Of a stretch of DNA of 64,000 nt, positions 37,219 through 48,357 are shown in pieces; the first letter of the stretch is position 1, and every line of letters begins with the position of its first letter. The notes below the pieces were generated by a model. The model was not told where the DNA came from and did no database searches. It saw only the letters and a program-made list of their open reading frames with translations. The translations under genes and the position numbers were made by a program. The stretch covers positions 124,001 to 188,000 of the forward strand of contig MU404096.1 in the NCBI GenBank assembly GCA_022695795.1. Direction: 5' to 3'. The stretch comes from Biscogniauxia marginata. Taxonomy: Eukaryota > Ascomycota > Sordariomycetes > Xylariales > Xylariaceae.

Positions 37219-38307
37219 ACTGTGTTTTGTAATTATAATATCACTATACTTAATATTCTAGTTAACCGTACCAACTCTCTACTAATTGACTTACTTGCTT
37301 GTTATCAAACCATCGCCCCCTCCCCTTCCGAGTTCCAGAACATGAAACCTAACCGCTCACCACAACGCCGCCATTGGGGTGCAAGATCTATCTACTCATG
37401 AAAATGCTGTCCCTGGAGGACAGGAAGACATGCAGGTGTAAACTCACTCATCTAGTCGCAGCGGTCCACGGGGGTCCAGTTACCCAGGCCATGACCCTAC
37501 TAGCCCTGCTTGCGCTCGTTGCCAACAGCAGCTCCGGCGTTGACGTGGATACCCTTCTTGGTCGACTCGTTGCACAGAGTATGAGGGACGGCAACGACAG
37601 CGCCCTTTCTCGTCGTGTAGTCTAAACAACACAGCACACCAATGTACGAGTCAACCGAAGCGATGATGACACACCTGTAGTTGCGGTGTGGAAGCGCAGC
37701 CCTGGTCAGGATAGCTATTTGAGCGCCCACCATGTGTACAAGAGAATTTTGACAACAATACGGATGTGTCGCAATTCTTTCTGTATTACGGTATATACCT
37801 CTATTTCACGACGCTTAGAAAGCTGTGTCAGTCATAAAATTCATTCATCCCTCCCCTTTTGGTATTATGCTCGTCCGCAAAGAGCCGATGGTTAGAGCTT
37901 GAGCTTAATATATATAATCCCCTCCCTGTGTCTTCGAAGTCCAGACTTAGACTTGTCCATGTTCATAACTCCAATCTCTCTCTGGAGTACACTACCCGCA
38001 TAGCTTAGATGGCCACAGTCTACCTTGGTAAGCTAAGTTTCTTACACCACGGGCGATGCTGTTGCTTTTCAAAGTGACCAATCACAGGCTAGCACCAGGA
38101 TAACTCTGGTAAGCATCTTCTTTTGGACTTGAAGCATATGTGGGAGATCGAGCGAACTAATAACTCTCTCCTCTTTTCTTCCTCTCCATCGCCATTATTG
38201 TCGGCTTCACCTGCTGCACACTTCTTTTTCTTCTACTATTTCCTCTTATAGCAGTCATATATTCTGTAGTGTCTTTCTCGTTGGCCTAAAATATATATAG
38301 AAAGCCA
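37219..38307. other. Spacer between AT-rich element and Ada-like gene
   Basis: A return to mixed base composition. Short open frames on both strands at 37374-37733 have no recognised domain. The last 300 bases contain CT-rich DNA and an ATATATATAG stretch about 18 bases before the start codon of the next gene; this is presumably its promoter. Confidence 0.5.
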
Positions 38308-39228
38308 ATGACCAACGGCGTCGTCGCTATCCCCCGCGAAACCAGACCGCGTCGCGGCGTGCTCTCAAGCGCAACTTTAGACGACGATACCAACGACGAC
38401 AACAAGCGGTGGCGCCTCGTCCTTACTCGCGCCACAGTGGCGAGTTTCTTCTACGCCGTCCTCTCGACGCGCATCTTCTGCCTGCCGAGCTGTCCCTCGC
38501 GCCGTCCGCGCCGCGCCAACGTGCGCTACTTCACCACTGCCTTCGAGGCCAGCGCGGCTGGGTTCCGCCCCTGTCGGCGCTGCAAGCCGGACTCGGTGGC
38601 CGCTACCCAACAAGCTTCTCCTACCACTTCCAGTGTTGCGCAGAAGCAGACGGTCGAGGCCGCGTGCGCGTATATGCACGAGCGCGCGGGCAACTTACAG
38701 CTCGTGGACCTCGCGGGCCATGTCGGCTTATCGCCGCGGTACTTCCACGGGCTTTTCAAGCAAATTGTAGGGGTAACTCCCGGCGTATATGCAGCTGGTA
38801 TAAGACGGGGGAGGGTTGTTAAGCAGACATTGCCTGCAATAGCGAGCGAAGAAATTCAGTTGGTTGATGATACTGGTGGTCGCAACGCTGATGCCACTCT
38901 TATTACGAACGAAGTCTATGATAGCTCGCTATTCAGAAGATCCATCACCAGTCCAGGCTTGGATGTATTCATCTCAAACTTCTACAAATTAGCAGAGCCT
39001 TGTGAGGAGCAAGATATGCTAGTAATCGATGATAATAAAACCCTCGAGTTCAATTGGAATATCGACCTTGAAGACGTTGGATATTTAGCGTCTAACATCG
39101 AATCGATACAGCACCAGACAGGGCTTCAATTGTCCGGTTGCGTTGACCCAGCATTATTAACTACTCACACAGTACCACCACAATGGCTTACTTCCAACGA
39201 GACTTCTGAAAATATCGACTCGATATGA
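38308..39228 (+). CDS. Ada-like zinc-binding / AraC-type HTH protein
   Basis: A single exon of 306 residues. Residues about 34-97 are an Ada metal-binding domain. The motif F-F-Y-A-V-L-S-T-R-I-F-C-L-P-S-C places Cys58 and Cys62, and G-F-R-P-C-R-R-C places Cys89 and Cys92. The spacing C-x3-C-x26-C-x2-C equals that of E. coli Ada (Cys38, 42, 69, 72). In Ada, Cys38 accepts methyl groups from DNA phosphotriesters; Cys58 is the equivalent here. Residues about 115-165 form an AraC-type helix-turn-helix (A-A-C-A-Y-M-H, then S-P-R-Y-F-H-G-L-F-K). There is no O6-methylguanine methyltransferase domain. The tail (about 175-306) is acidic and unrecognised. It could repair methyl-phosphotriesters and activate an alkylation response. 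A bacterial-type architecture in a fungus suggests ancient transfer. Confidence 0.85.
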   Translation: MTNGVVAIPRETRPRRGVLSSATLDDDTNDDNKRWRLVLTRATVASFFYAVLSTRIFCLPSCPSRRPRRANVRYFTTAFEASAAGFRPCRRCKPDSVAATQQASPTTSSVAQKQTVEAACAYMHERAGNLQLVDLAGHVGLSPRYFHGLFKQIVGVTPGVYAAGIRRGRVVKQTLPAIASEEIQLVDDTGGRNADATLITNEVYDSSLFRRSITSPGLDVFISNFYKLAEPCEEQDMLVIDDNKTLEFNWNIDLEDVGYLASNIESIQHQTGLQLSGCVDPALLTTHTVPPQWLTSNETSENIDSI

Positions 39229-40204
39229 TATACTCGGGGGACTAGCTAAAACAAGATACACGATCATGCTTTGAGTCTAACTCTATAGACAGGAGAGTAA
39301 ACCAAGGAGACATATCATATAAGACAGCATACTAGCCAAATAGATAGACGAAACACCTATCATAAGAAACAGGTCAAGCTCGTCAAGCCTTGGGCCGATC
39401 CCCTAGAGAGCAGTCTTACAGCGGAAAGGACGAAACGCATCAGGAGGAACTGTTGTTGAGAAAGGGATCGAGCAATATTCTAATACACGGTGGGCGACTT
39501 TGTCTTGATCCCACAACTCAGGATAATCAATGTCTTTTAAAATAGGAGTATAGTATAGTCTAATTATATAAATACCATAGTAGTTGCTATATTGTCAGTA
39601 TTAGGCTCTCCGATGTAAGTATGGGTTTACTATGTACTACTATTACAACTTTTCCCCTTTTTACTCGATTCGAATTACGTGAATCGCGGTTCACCAATGA
39701 TAAAGCAGATATCCAAGCTCACATCACAGGGTCGCATTGAATTTACTATATCAACCAATATCAATAGTCCATCACAAAACTAGATAACCCTTCCAACTAC
39801 CCCCCTTCTTTCCAACTCTATTAGACGTCTCGAGCCAACTAAACCCCCGCGAGAGGCAGGAGATGAGCAAGCAAATCACAAATCATCATGAAAACGGTCT
39901 TGGTTGAAGCATGCTGATGCCATCATTCGGATATCCTCGGGAATAAGCTATCACCGCTAGGCCCGCACATTCTGTCGCAGTACCTTAGGTAGGTAGGTTC
40001 AGACAGCCATGTCGAACCTCCAATCGGATAATGTCAGAGGGAGTGGGCAACAAAAACGAGATCTAGGGGGTACGAGTTTCAAGGCGCTTTCTTGTGCCAT
40101 GACGAAATAATGGTAAGTATATAAAGGAACAAAATAAATAAATCACAGGATAGAGCCGTGTTTTCGACAGAGAAGGGAGTCACACGATATTGTACTCATT
40201 CGCA
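39229..40204. other. Intergenic region between the Ada-like gene and BAHD gene
   Basis: No gene is recognised. It should contain the terminator of the Ada-like gene and the promoter of the acyltransferase gene. Confidence 0.5.
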
Positions 40205-41713
40205 ATGGCGGCGTCATCCCCCCATCCTCACCAGCTTTCTCCGCTGGACAAGCTCATGCCACGGGTATACGTCCGCCAGATATACTGCTTCCCCTCCACC
40301 GACCCGCGCGCCACCGAGGTCCTGGGAGAAGGACTGGCGGGGACGGTAGCAGACGTCCCGTACCTACTCTCCGGAATCACTTCCAGCGGTCCAAGGCAAA
40401 TGGACATCTCGCTCAGTGAGCCATACCAGTGCCTGGACGATCTGTTCTCCTGCAACGACCTCTCCTCCTCGCTCGACTACGACGTCCTAAGAGCGGGCAA
40501 TTTCTCCCCCGCGGCGTTCGTCGTCCCGGAGCTCTTCCCGCGGGACACGCAACCCCCGTACCCGGACCCAGCGCCCGTCTTCCGGGCGCGCGCGTCTCCG
40601 ATCAATGGCGGTTTCCTCCTGTGTGTAGCCATCCATCACTCGACCACCGACATCACCGGCTTCGGCTCGCTGCTCAAGATATGGGCCTCGCACTGCCGGA
40701 CGGGTTCCTCGCGGGCCGTCGGGTTCGAGCCGAGCTGGCTGGACCGCCGGGTGCTGCTCCGGCCATTCGCCATTCCCCCGCCTCCTCCTTTCCCCAAGCT
40801 CCTGCACACGCTCGAGATGGGGGGTGCCGCGCCGCCGCGCCTCACCGGCCCCCCGGTCAGGCCCGCGGACTACCGCACGGGCATATTCTTCTTCGCGCGG
40901 GAGGGCCTAGAGGGGCTGAAGTGCGCCGCGAACGAGCATCTCGCGTCCCGCGGCGGGATCTCCCCATCCTGGGTCTCGACCGGGGACGTGCTGGCTGCGC
41001 TGCTCTGGAGCGCGCTGTTCACCGCTGAGCAGCAACAGCAGCAGCAGGGCGATCCATCGTCCAACTCTGCCGCCGCACAGGACAGCAGCACCAGCACGGT
41101 CGACTTCCCCGTGAACTTCCGCTCCCGTGCGCTCGACCCGCCCCTCCCTCGCTCCTACCTCGGCGCCGCGTTCGCCATGACCAGTGCTCGCGCCCCGCGG
41201 GCAGATCTGCTCTCCGTCGCGCGATTCCACGAGTCCTCAGACCCGTCCTCGTACCCCATCGCCGCGCTATCCACCATCGCGGCCGCGCACCGGCGCACCG
41301 TCGCGGACGTGGACGCGTCAAGCGTGACCGCCACCCTGGCGTACCTCTCGTATCTCGACTCCTTCTCGCATCATAAGCCCCCCTCCTCCTCGGACCGCGC
41401 TGACGATGACGACGCCGGCGAAGAGTCTAACCCCCCGGTTGTGATCCTGGGCCCCAGCCGCCGCGACGGCATATCTATCGTGTCGTGGGCGGACCAAGGC
41501 GCGCGCGAGCTGGATTGGGGCCCCGCCGTAGGGTGGTGCGAGGCGGTGCGGCTGGCGCGGATGGCGAACCGGCGGTATCCGATTGTGTTGCCCCGGATTC
41601 CCGGCGCTGGCGGGGGGTTGGAGGTGATCGTGTGTTTCGAAAAGGGGTACATGGAGAGGTTCACGCGTACGTGGGGAGTAGAAAAGTATGCTGTGTTGCG
41701 GTGTCTGTCGTAA
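40205..41713 (+). CDS. BAHD-family acyltransferase (fungal transferase family)
   Basis: A single exon of 502 residues, starting at the first ATG (40205; the open frame begins earlier but without ATG). The catalytic motif H-H-S-T-T-D (H144-H145-x3-D149) is followed by I-T-G-F-G. A D-W-G (437-439) stands where BAHD enzymes have D-F-G-W-G. These are the two hallmarks of CoA-dependent acyltransferases such as trichothecene 3-O-acetyltransferase; His145 is the likely general base. Such enzymes acylate hydroxyl or amino groups of secondary metabolites in the cytosol. A Gln run encoded by CAG repeats (41031-41048) lies in the central linker. The gene is strikingly GC-rich compared with its flanks, which can reflect codon bias, transfer, or escape from mutation. 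Its substrate is unknown; no biosynthetic neighbours are adjacent. Confidence 0.85.
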   Translation: MAASSPHPHQLSPLDKLMPRVYVRQIYCFPSTDPRATEVLGEGLAGTVADVPYLLSGITSSGPRQMDISLSEPYQCLDDLFSCNDLSSSLDYDVLRAGNFSPAAFVVPELFPRDTQPPYPDPAPVFRARASPINGGFLLCVAIHHSTTDITGFGSLLKIWASHCRTGSSRAVGFEPSWLDRRVLLRPFAIPPPPPFPKLLHTLEMGGAAPPRLTGPPVRPADYRTGIFFFAREGLEGLKCAANEHLASRGGISPSWVSTGDVLAALLWSALFTAEQQQQQQGDPSSNSAAAQDSSTSTVDFPVNFRSRALDPPLPRSYLGAAFAMTSARAPRADLLSVARFHESSDPSSYPIAALSTIAAAHRRTVADVDASSVTATLAYLSYLDSFSHHKPPSSSDRADDDDAGEESNPPVVILGPSRRDGISIVSWADQGARELDWGPAVGWCEAVRLARMANRRYPIVLPRIPGAGGGLEVIVCFEKGYMERFTRTWGVEKYAVLRCLS

Positions 41714-42151
41714 GAGCGGGAGGGGAAAAAAAAAATTCCACTATCAGAATGGTGTTTGGGGGTCGTCGAAGACTACAGATTCCCTAAGTCTTTTGAACTA
41801 GATCAATGTAAATGACGAGCTCAGTAGGTGACTATAAATAGATATCTAGCGATTACATGCACAAGGGCAAGAACTGTTAGCCCGTCGTGTTTTCCAATGA
41901 GTCGTTGTTTCAGCACAAATTCAGTCACAGGGGTTTCCAAAGTCTAATATAGTTAAATGTGGAAAAAGTCGTCAAAGTTTGCGAAGAAATGTCGTCGCCG
42001 CCTTTGGAGAATCGAATTTCGAGCCTTCTTCATGATTCTTAATATGCCACTTATTACGAATATATGTTAGTAGTCACACCCATCTAAGGGGGCCCCTTGA
42101 AGTTTTCCCATTACGCCCAGACCTCTCTTCCAACCGCGACTAGGTAATTCT
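41714..42151. other. Convergent 3' intergenic region
   Basis: The tails of the acyltransferase (+) and asparaginase-like (-) genes face each other here. An A-run follows the first stop codon closely. No gene is seen. Confidence 0.5.
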
Positions 42152-43694
42152 CTACAGCAAGCCGTAGATCTCTTGATTCACAGCAGGGCCATAGATGGCC
42201 TCCCGGAGTGGGCTCTCGAAGAGATCCCGGATCTCGTTGAGGCTGTACCCGGCGTTGATGGCGAGCTGGAGCATGATGCGCGCCTGGTCCGCGCCCAGGT
42301 AGCTGGAGTAAATAAGTCCCTCCGGAAAGGGGTTGGGGACACCGGTGCCCGATACCGGGCGGGCGACCGTAATGATGGGAATTCCTTTCTGAAGGAGGTC
42401 TGTCGCGGCAGCCTCGGCGCTGGGGCTGAGCGAAGCAGCTCCGGGACCTAGGATCACTAATCCTCTGGAGATTTGAAAGGTTAAATCAAATTAATTTCCT
42501 AGAGCTCAGATATGAGATGGGCGTCAGAGTTCTTACTTGGCACCATTCGCTATAGCTGCGTACATTAATGACGCGTCGAAGCCCTCTAGACGTTGAGTTA
42601 GCATTGCCCATCTTGAGTGCTTTGAATATTTCCCAATTTGGCTAACCGAAAGGAAGTTAGACTCACGATGGCCGTAGAGGATAATGACGGAGGGAAGCTC
42701 TGTCGTGTTAGTCACATCGAAGTACGGACGCCCAGTGGGATACGAGGGGCCGAAGAAATAAAATGGTTGCCCGCCAAGGAAAGCACCCAGGTTGCCCTGC
42801 TCGATGGCTTTGAACGTATCGGGTGTGTTCGCGTCTAGCTTGGTAGAATAGTAGATGGACGTGATCCTAAAACCTGATCAGATAAGATGCATGCAACCGA
42901 CACTCGTTTGTAAAGAAAAGAAAGGGGCCAGTTAGGTAGCCTAGCTCAGACTGGCTTACCTGTCGTTAAAAGCAATGAGACCACCACGGTCCCTAGAAGA
43001 GGGCGAGACAGCAGCAGCGACGGCTTGGTAGAAGTTTGACCGGCCATCTGGCGAGATATACGTATCCGGCCGCATGGCGCCGGTAGCGATAAAAGGTTTA
43101 GAACAGTTGAACGTTATGTCCACGCCAAACGCCTTTTTCGAATATCAGCTTCAAATTCATAGGGAGGTTTTCCAGGATGAGTCGTCTACCTAGTACTCAC
43201 CGTCTCCTCCAGAGTATTGGTTCCATGGAACATGACCGCACCAGCAATATCTGAATCTTTCGAGCATAGTTGTCTATTCGCGTACTGGCTGATGTTCAGA
43301 TACAGCGACGAATTCAGGCCCGCACTCCCGCCTATTACTGGGAAATTCACGACGGTAAGTTGGGCAACTTTTAGAACTTCAGATACATTGGCGATCATTT
43401 CCTGGGGAGTAGGGCCAACACCAGACCCGTATTGGATGTTGTCTAGACGACTATAGTTGGAGGCTGACAGGATAGTTCCCTTGGCATTATATATACTGAA
43501 AGTTCACGAGTTTCACGTTAACAGCTACAGACCAGTTTCTTCACAGAAACTTATACGTACACAACTTTAGGTAAAGAACTGTTGGTGGAAATCCACTCTA
43601 GGTCGAAGTCGTGCGTCTGGCGGATAGCCAATGTACCAACAGCACTAGCTGCCAATGCTAGTACTGAGGCGGCCATGAATGAAGGAAGCATCAT
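42152..43694 (-). CDS. Secreted L-asparaginase-like protein (type II family) with altered active site
   Basis: Six exons are inferred: 43561-43694, 43201-43495, 42960-43132, 42667-42866, 42537-42585 and 42152-42464. All boundaries are GT..AG, phases agree, and the spliced protein has 387 residues. Residues 1-24 form a signal peptide (M-A-A-S-V-L-A-L-A-A-S-A-V-G core), so it is probably secreted. Conserved asparaginase blocks are F-H-G-T-N-T-L-E-E-T (134-143), G-A-M-R-P, F-N-D-R-I-T-S-I-Y-Y-S-T-K and, near the C-terminus, Q-L-A-I-N-A-G-Y-S. The first catalytic motif T-G-G-T-I-A is replaced by A-K-G-T-I-L (49-54), so the nucleophile position (Thr12 in E. coli AnsB) is Ala49. Asp90 of the second motif is Asn138. 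It may be weak, re-specialised or non-catalytic. The closest neighbour, the acyltransferase, is convergent. Confidence 0.87.
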
Positions 43695-45941
43695 GTTGAT
43701 TAATATTGAATGAATCCTAACCAATGAAAGCACTCCAAGTAAGGTACACCCAAGTATTATAGGAATCCACTAGGTGTGAAAGATAGTCGCTTCGCGGGGT
43801 ACTCAGGAATATCGCTCACAACTAAGAGGTCATAGGTCACAGGTCTTATGTTATAGGAAAGTAACGCTGGAATATGCAACTCAGTCCAACAGAGGCCGGG
43901 TAGGCACCCGATCAGAGTGGCATTATCGGTAGGCGGACACGATAACTACAAACCCTGGCTGGACGGTAACGCTTAATCTAAAGATTATCTTGTTCGTGTC
44001 ACGGCGGTAACTAGCCAACCATACTACACCACCCCGCTCCCAAAATGGTAACAGAATATCAAGTTTGCCGACTTGACACCCTAGGTTGGATTATATGCCA
44101 TGCGACGGTCCCCAACCGCCACAGTTCGTATTATACATAACTGATAAGTATGAGGGGGAATCCTTGGAAGATGTGCATAGCGCTCGCCCCTATAGGTAAA
44201 AGGGAATACCAGGCAAGCCTAATGCAGATACAGCGACGCCATCGGCATTCACTATGTACGGCTTATCTGTTCTCCAATCGGGATGGATGCGACTTCGGCC
44301 CCATCCGTACATCGATAGGCTTGTCGAATCGCACCCGTAGCATGGCAATGGTCGGGGTTTGAAGACGCCCAACGAGGCTATGTTGATATCTCTCTTCCCT
44401 GATCTGGAATTCAAATAGGGAATTTAAAAGATTTCCAGGCACAATGTGAGTATATGTAGGTAGGTTAGTCACTTCGTAGGTTACTGTTAGCCTTAAGATC
44501 CTATAAATGTTGTACAAAACAGATTCGACCAATCCGGTAGCTTGGATGAGAAGAAGGTCAACAGTATTAACTAATTGTTCCGCCAAGTCCTCTAGCATTC
44601 AATCGCCTTGAAAAAAAAAAACTTTAGACGCAAGCCGATTGGATTCCTATATAGATCGCAAGATTCGTTCACAACATCGTTACAACCAACCCCGCAAACA
44701 CCCCGGACTATGCAGCAGAACTATAGTCACGAGCTGCAACTGGATCCTTCTCATGCGCGGCTCAACTTAAGACCCTCCTAGGGCTTTCGTACTATAACAT
44801 GATCAACCTCGCAAGAGAGTGGTAGACCTCAGCCCTAGGTTAGGCTAACTGGGCTGTAGTGTCACGATAATGAGGCTAAGCGTTAAAGGAGGTAGGCTGA
44901 AATCTACATTAGTATAAGAACCCATCCTGATTTCAAGATACTACGAGGTACCGACACTAAGATCGACTCACGTGAACTACTCCGACAGAAGTACTAGAAG
45001 GCTTCATTGTCCATCTAGTCATACCCATCGCTGTTGTTTACATCTCAACAACTAGAAACCAAGAACCAACCTAAGAGACCGGCATGTTCCCCGAACGAAC
45101 CCTAAATGAAGAGTCAATATAGGTGGTCAAAGTTTACGGTGGTCCCCAGGAGCTTCGTAACTCGTCAACTCCTTGTTTTGAAATTTATAATAGCTTAAGT
45201 CTGCCGATTACCAATTCCCCGGGGTACATAATAGGTATGTATGGAGTAAGCTTGAGTCGGCTGTTTCAAGACTTGGTCAGATTGCCCACATGTTAAACAT
45301 AACATGTTTAGATCCAACCGTACCTTATATCAACTTGCAAGACACGAAACATGAAAGAACGAATGCATCTTTTGGCATGTGAAGGGGGAGGCCGCTAAAA
45401 GGTAACCTTTAGAGTCCGGGGCTAGCGAGTCAACCCGTGGCCAATCAGCGGCCGTGGTTATGAACCTCGGCGGACAGTGGGGCACCTTCTGACATCAGCA
45501 TTAGCGTAACCGCATCTGCAGCACAAGTTCCGAGGTCCAGCTTCGCAGCTTTGTCCTTCGGTCTCACCCCTTCGCATCAGATTGTTAGCAGCAATTGTTC
45601 TTGAAAAAGCATCTTAACAAGCATCAACACTACATTATCAAATCCTTGGGAGGTAGACTGTCATAGAGAAATACATACCGCGGGATCTTATACATATAAA
45701 TCCACCGAGAACCAGATATTTACAACATGGGTGGTACGTTTAACCTTGACTTAGCTCATTACTACTACCTACTATAACAACTTGTTAAGCCATCCATCCT
45801 CTGCTTTCCACTCTTTTCCTCTCTCCCCCTCTCCCTTTCTTCCTCCCTTCTCCTTCCCCTTCTCCTTCTCCGTCCGACAGCCAAGTCTACCAAGTATAAC
45901 TTCACAGGAACACATCACATACTAACAGACCCGACCTCACC
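43695..45941. other. Gene-poor interval upstream of thiolase
   Basis: Contains the promoter of the asparaginase-like gene, a repeat copy at 43997-44125, and unrecognised DNA. A minus-strand open frame at 44263-44598 (111 codons) matches nothing known to me. The last 150 bases are pyrimidine-rich and are presumably the thiolase promoter and leader. Confidence 0.5.
43997..44125 (+). repeat. Second copy of the TGTCACGGC repeat end
   Basis: Begins TGTCACGGCGGTAACTAGCC and aligns over about 130 bases with 35850-35985. Shared blocks include ACCCCGCT, GGTAACA, AATATCAAGT and AACCG(T/C)CACA. Most differences are C/T or G/A. No right-hand terminus was found, so this is a truncated or solo copy of the element at 35850. 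Confidence 0.65.
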
Positions 45942-47471
45942 ATGGCAGCCTTCGAACGATTATCCCAGATCTCAGGCCAGCTCTCCGGCTCCAAGTCGGC
46001 ACGCGAGAAGCTCCTGCAGAAGAACCCAGACGACGTACGTCCGTCCCCACGGCCCTTGCTCTCCCCTCTCCCTTCCCCCCTCCCCTCATAATACAACACA
46101 ATAAGACACATCGGCAAAGAAAACAATAATATTGCTACTACGGGAGGGCAGCTGCTAATTTCTGGGGCTTACCGCAAAACAGATCGTAGTGACGGCATGT
46201 CTGCGCACGGCGTTCACCAAGGGCGGCAAGGGCGCGTTCAAGGACACGCCGGCGTCGGACCTGATGGCGGGCGCGCTGAAGGGCCTCCTGGAGCGGTCCA
46301 AGATCGACCCGAGCCTGGTCGAGGACGTGTGCGTGGGCGAGGTGCTCGCCCCCGGCGGCGGCGCCACTGAGATGCGCGCCGCCGCCCTCGTCGCCGGCCT
46401 GCCCGAGACCGCCGCCGTCCGCACCCTCAACCGCCAGTGCTCCTCCGGCCTGCAGGCCTGCGTCGACATCGCCAACCAGATCCGCGCCGGCATGATCGAG
46501 GTCGGCATCGGCGCCGGCGTCGAGAGCATGAGCTTGCAGTACGGGTACGTTTTTATCTCTCCCTTTATATCTCCCGTCCTATGAGAAACCCCTGCTATTC
46601 AGATTCCACATTTTGAACAGGTTACCCTCTGTCGCTATATATATATACTAACTAAGCTCCCTTTTCCAACAGCCCCAACGCCGTGACCGAGTTCTCGGAG
46701 CTCCTCGAGTCGCACCCGGAAGCCGCCAACTGCAAGGTGCCGATGGGCGTGCTGTCGGAGGACATGGCGAAGGCGCGCAACATCCGGCGCGCGGACCAGG
46801 ACGCCTTCGCGGCGTCGTCGTACCAGAAGGCGCTCAAGGCGCAGGAGGCCGGGCTCTTCGACGAGGAGATCCACCCGCTGACGGTCAAGTTCGAGGACCC
46901 CAAGACGGGCGAGACGCGCCAGGTGACCGTGACCAAGGACGACGGCGTGCGCCCGGGCATCACGGCCGAGTCGCTCGGCAAGATCCGCCCGGCCTTCGCC
47001 AAGGACGGCAGCATCCACGCGGGCAACGCGTCGCAGATCAGCGACGGCGCGGCGGCCGTGCTCCTGATGCGGCGGTCGACGGCCGAGCGGCTCGGGCAGC
47101 CCGTCCTCGGCAAGTACGTGGCCGCCAGCGTCGTCGGCGTCAAGCCCCTGCTCATGGGCGTCGGTCCCTGGAAGGCCATCCCCAAGGTCTTCGAGCTCAC
47201 GGGCATCACCAAGGACGACGTGGACGTGTTCGAGATCAACGAGGCCTTCGCGAGCCAGTGCCTCTGGTGCGCCAACGAGCTCGGCCTCCCCCTCGACAAG
47301 GTCAACCCCCAGGGCGGCGCCATCGCCTTCGGCCACCCCCTCGGCTGCACCGGCGCCCGCCAGGTCAGCACCCTGCTGTACCAGCTCCGACGCCGCGGCG
47401 AGCGCGTCGGCGTCACGAGCATGTGCGTCGGCACCGGCATGGGTATGGCTGCCGTTTGGGTTGCCGAGTAA
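45942..47471 (+). CDS. POT1: Peroxisomal 3-ketoacyl-CoA thiolase (acetyl-CoA C-acyltransferase)
   Basis: Three exons (45942-46034, 46183-46544, 46673-47471) with introns of 148 and 128 bases give 417 residues. It catalyses the last step of fatty-acid beta-oxidation, cleaving 3-ketoacyl-CoA with CoA to acetyl-CoA. The N-terminus carries a PTS2 peroxisome signal, R-L-S-Q-I-S-G-Q-L (residues 6-14; R-L-x5-Q-L). Active-site residues are visible: Cys117 in N-R-Q-C-S-S-G-L-Q-A, His373 in G-H-P-L-G-C-T-G-A and Cys403 in S-M-C-V-G-T-G-M-G. The N-A-V-T-E-F-S block opens exon 3. The PTS2 distinguishes it from cytosolic acetoacetyl-CoA thiolase and mitochondrial forms. GC-rich third positions suggest high expression and produce long spurious frames on the other strand. 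Confidence 0.95.
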
Positions 47472-48357
47472 AGAGGAGAAAAAGAAGAGGACGAAGAAGA
47501 GAAAGAAATCAGTTTGGAATAACGACACAACTGTTGATGAAAAAAAAAGAATAAAATAAAAGAAATTACAGAAACCATTCTTACTGCACCCTCCTCACCT
47601 TGTTGTACGTATGCAGAAACTCTTCATCAAATCCCGGGGCGTGTATGGATGTAGTATGGGTGTATAGATATATGCGTACATTTACATATATATTGGATGC
47701 ATATTTATTATATTTATATATACTCTCTATACATAGACTCGGAAACCTCTAAACCAATGGGTAGCTGATGCCAAATCCAGTGTATGAGTCTGTTGTATCA
47801 CATCGTTGGTGATCATTGCGCAGTTCTTCGATGATAATGATGGTCTATTGTTTTTTCTCTCGAACAGTTCCGAGATACTTAACATGCACATACCTATCAT
47901 GTCTCTCTTCGCCGACCCTGCCATCAATGTTCGAGAGGCCAGTACCACCACATATCTTCGGTCACAAATTCTGGACGCAGCAGAAACAAAAAAAGATCAA
48001 CTCTTGCTCTAATCTCGTAAATTCGTACACCTATGACTCTTTCTCTCTCTCTCTCTGTCTCTGTATTTCTCTACCTCGCACTCTAAAAGCGTGCCTCCGC
48101 TGGCAGTCCAAATACCCTGATTCGACCTACCTGTTCAGGCTATGTATGCAATCCTTACCTATGTACCTAACCTAGGTAGCAACGATCAAATGATAACAGG
48201 TACACGCCAATTCCATGCCTACCTACCTACACACCCCCTTTTCTTTTCACAGCTTTTCCCGCGCGCCCCTGCACTGGTGGCAGCAGCTCATCCTTCTACA
48301 AGTTGTCGACGGCTCGAGGCCCTCCATGATGGGCGCGAGTGGCGAACGGTCCTCGCT
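47472..48357. other. Convergent intergenic region with a CT microsatellite
   Basis: Lies between the 3' ends of the thiolase (+) and the OCD-like gene (-). It holds a (TC)n run at 48038-48060 and TAGGTA/TACCTA motifs at 48160-48230. No gene is recognised. Confidence 0.5.
48038..48062 (+). repeat. TC microsatellite
   Basis: A (TC)n run interrupted once by GT. Simple sequence between convergent genes. Confidence 0.8.

Noticed and set aside
37374..37733. Overlapping open frames on both strands after the AT-rich island
   Set aside because: Short, with no domain recognised; a secreted small protein was considered but key cysteines and a clean signal peptide are missing.
46635..47578. Two minus-strand open frames of about 300 codons opposite the thiolase gene
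   Set aside because: They mirror the GC-rich third positions of the thiolase exon 3; their translations are Arg/Ala/His-rich without any domain.
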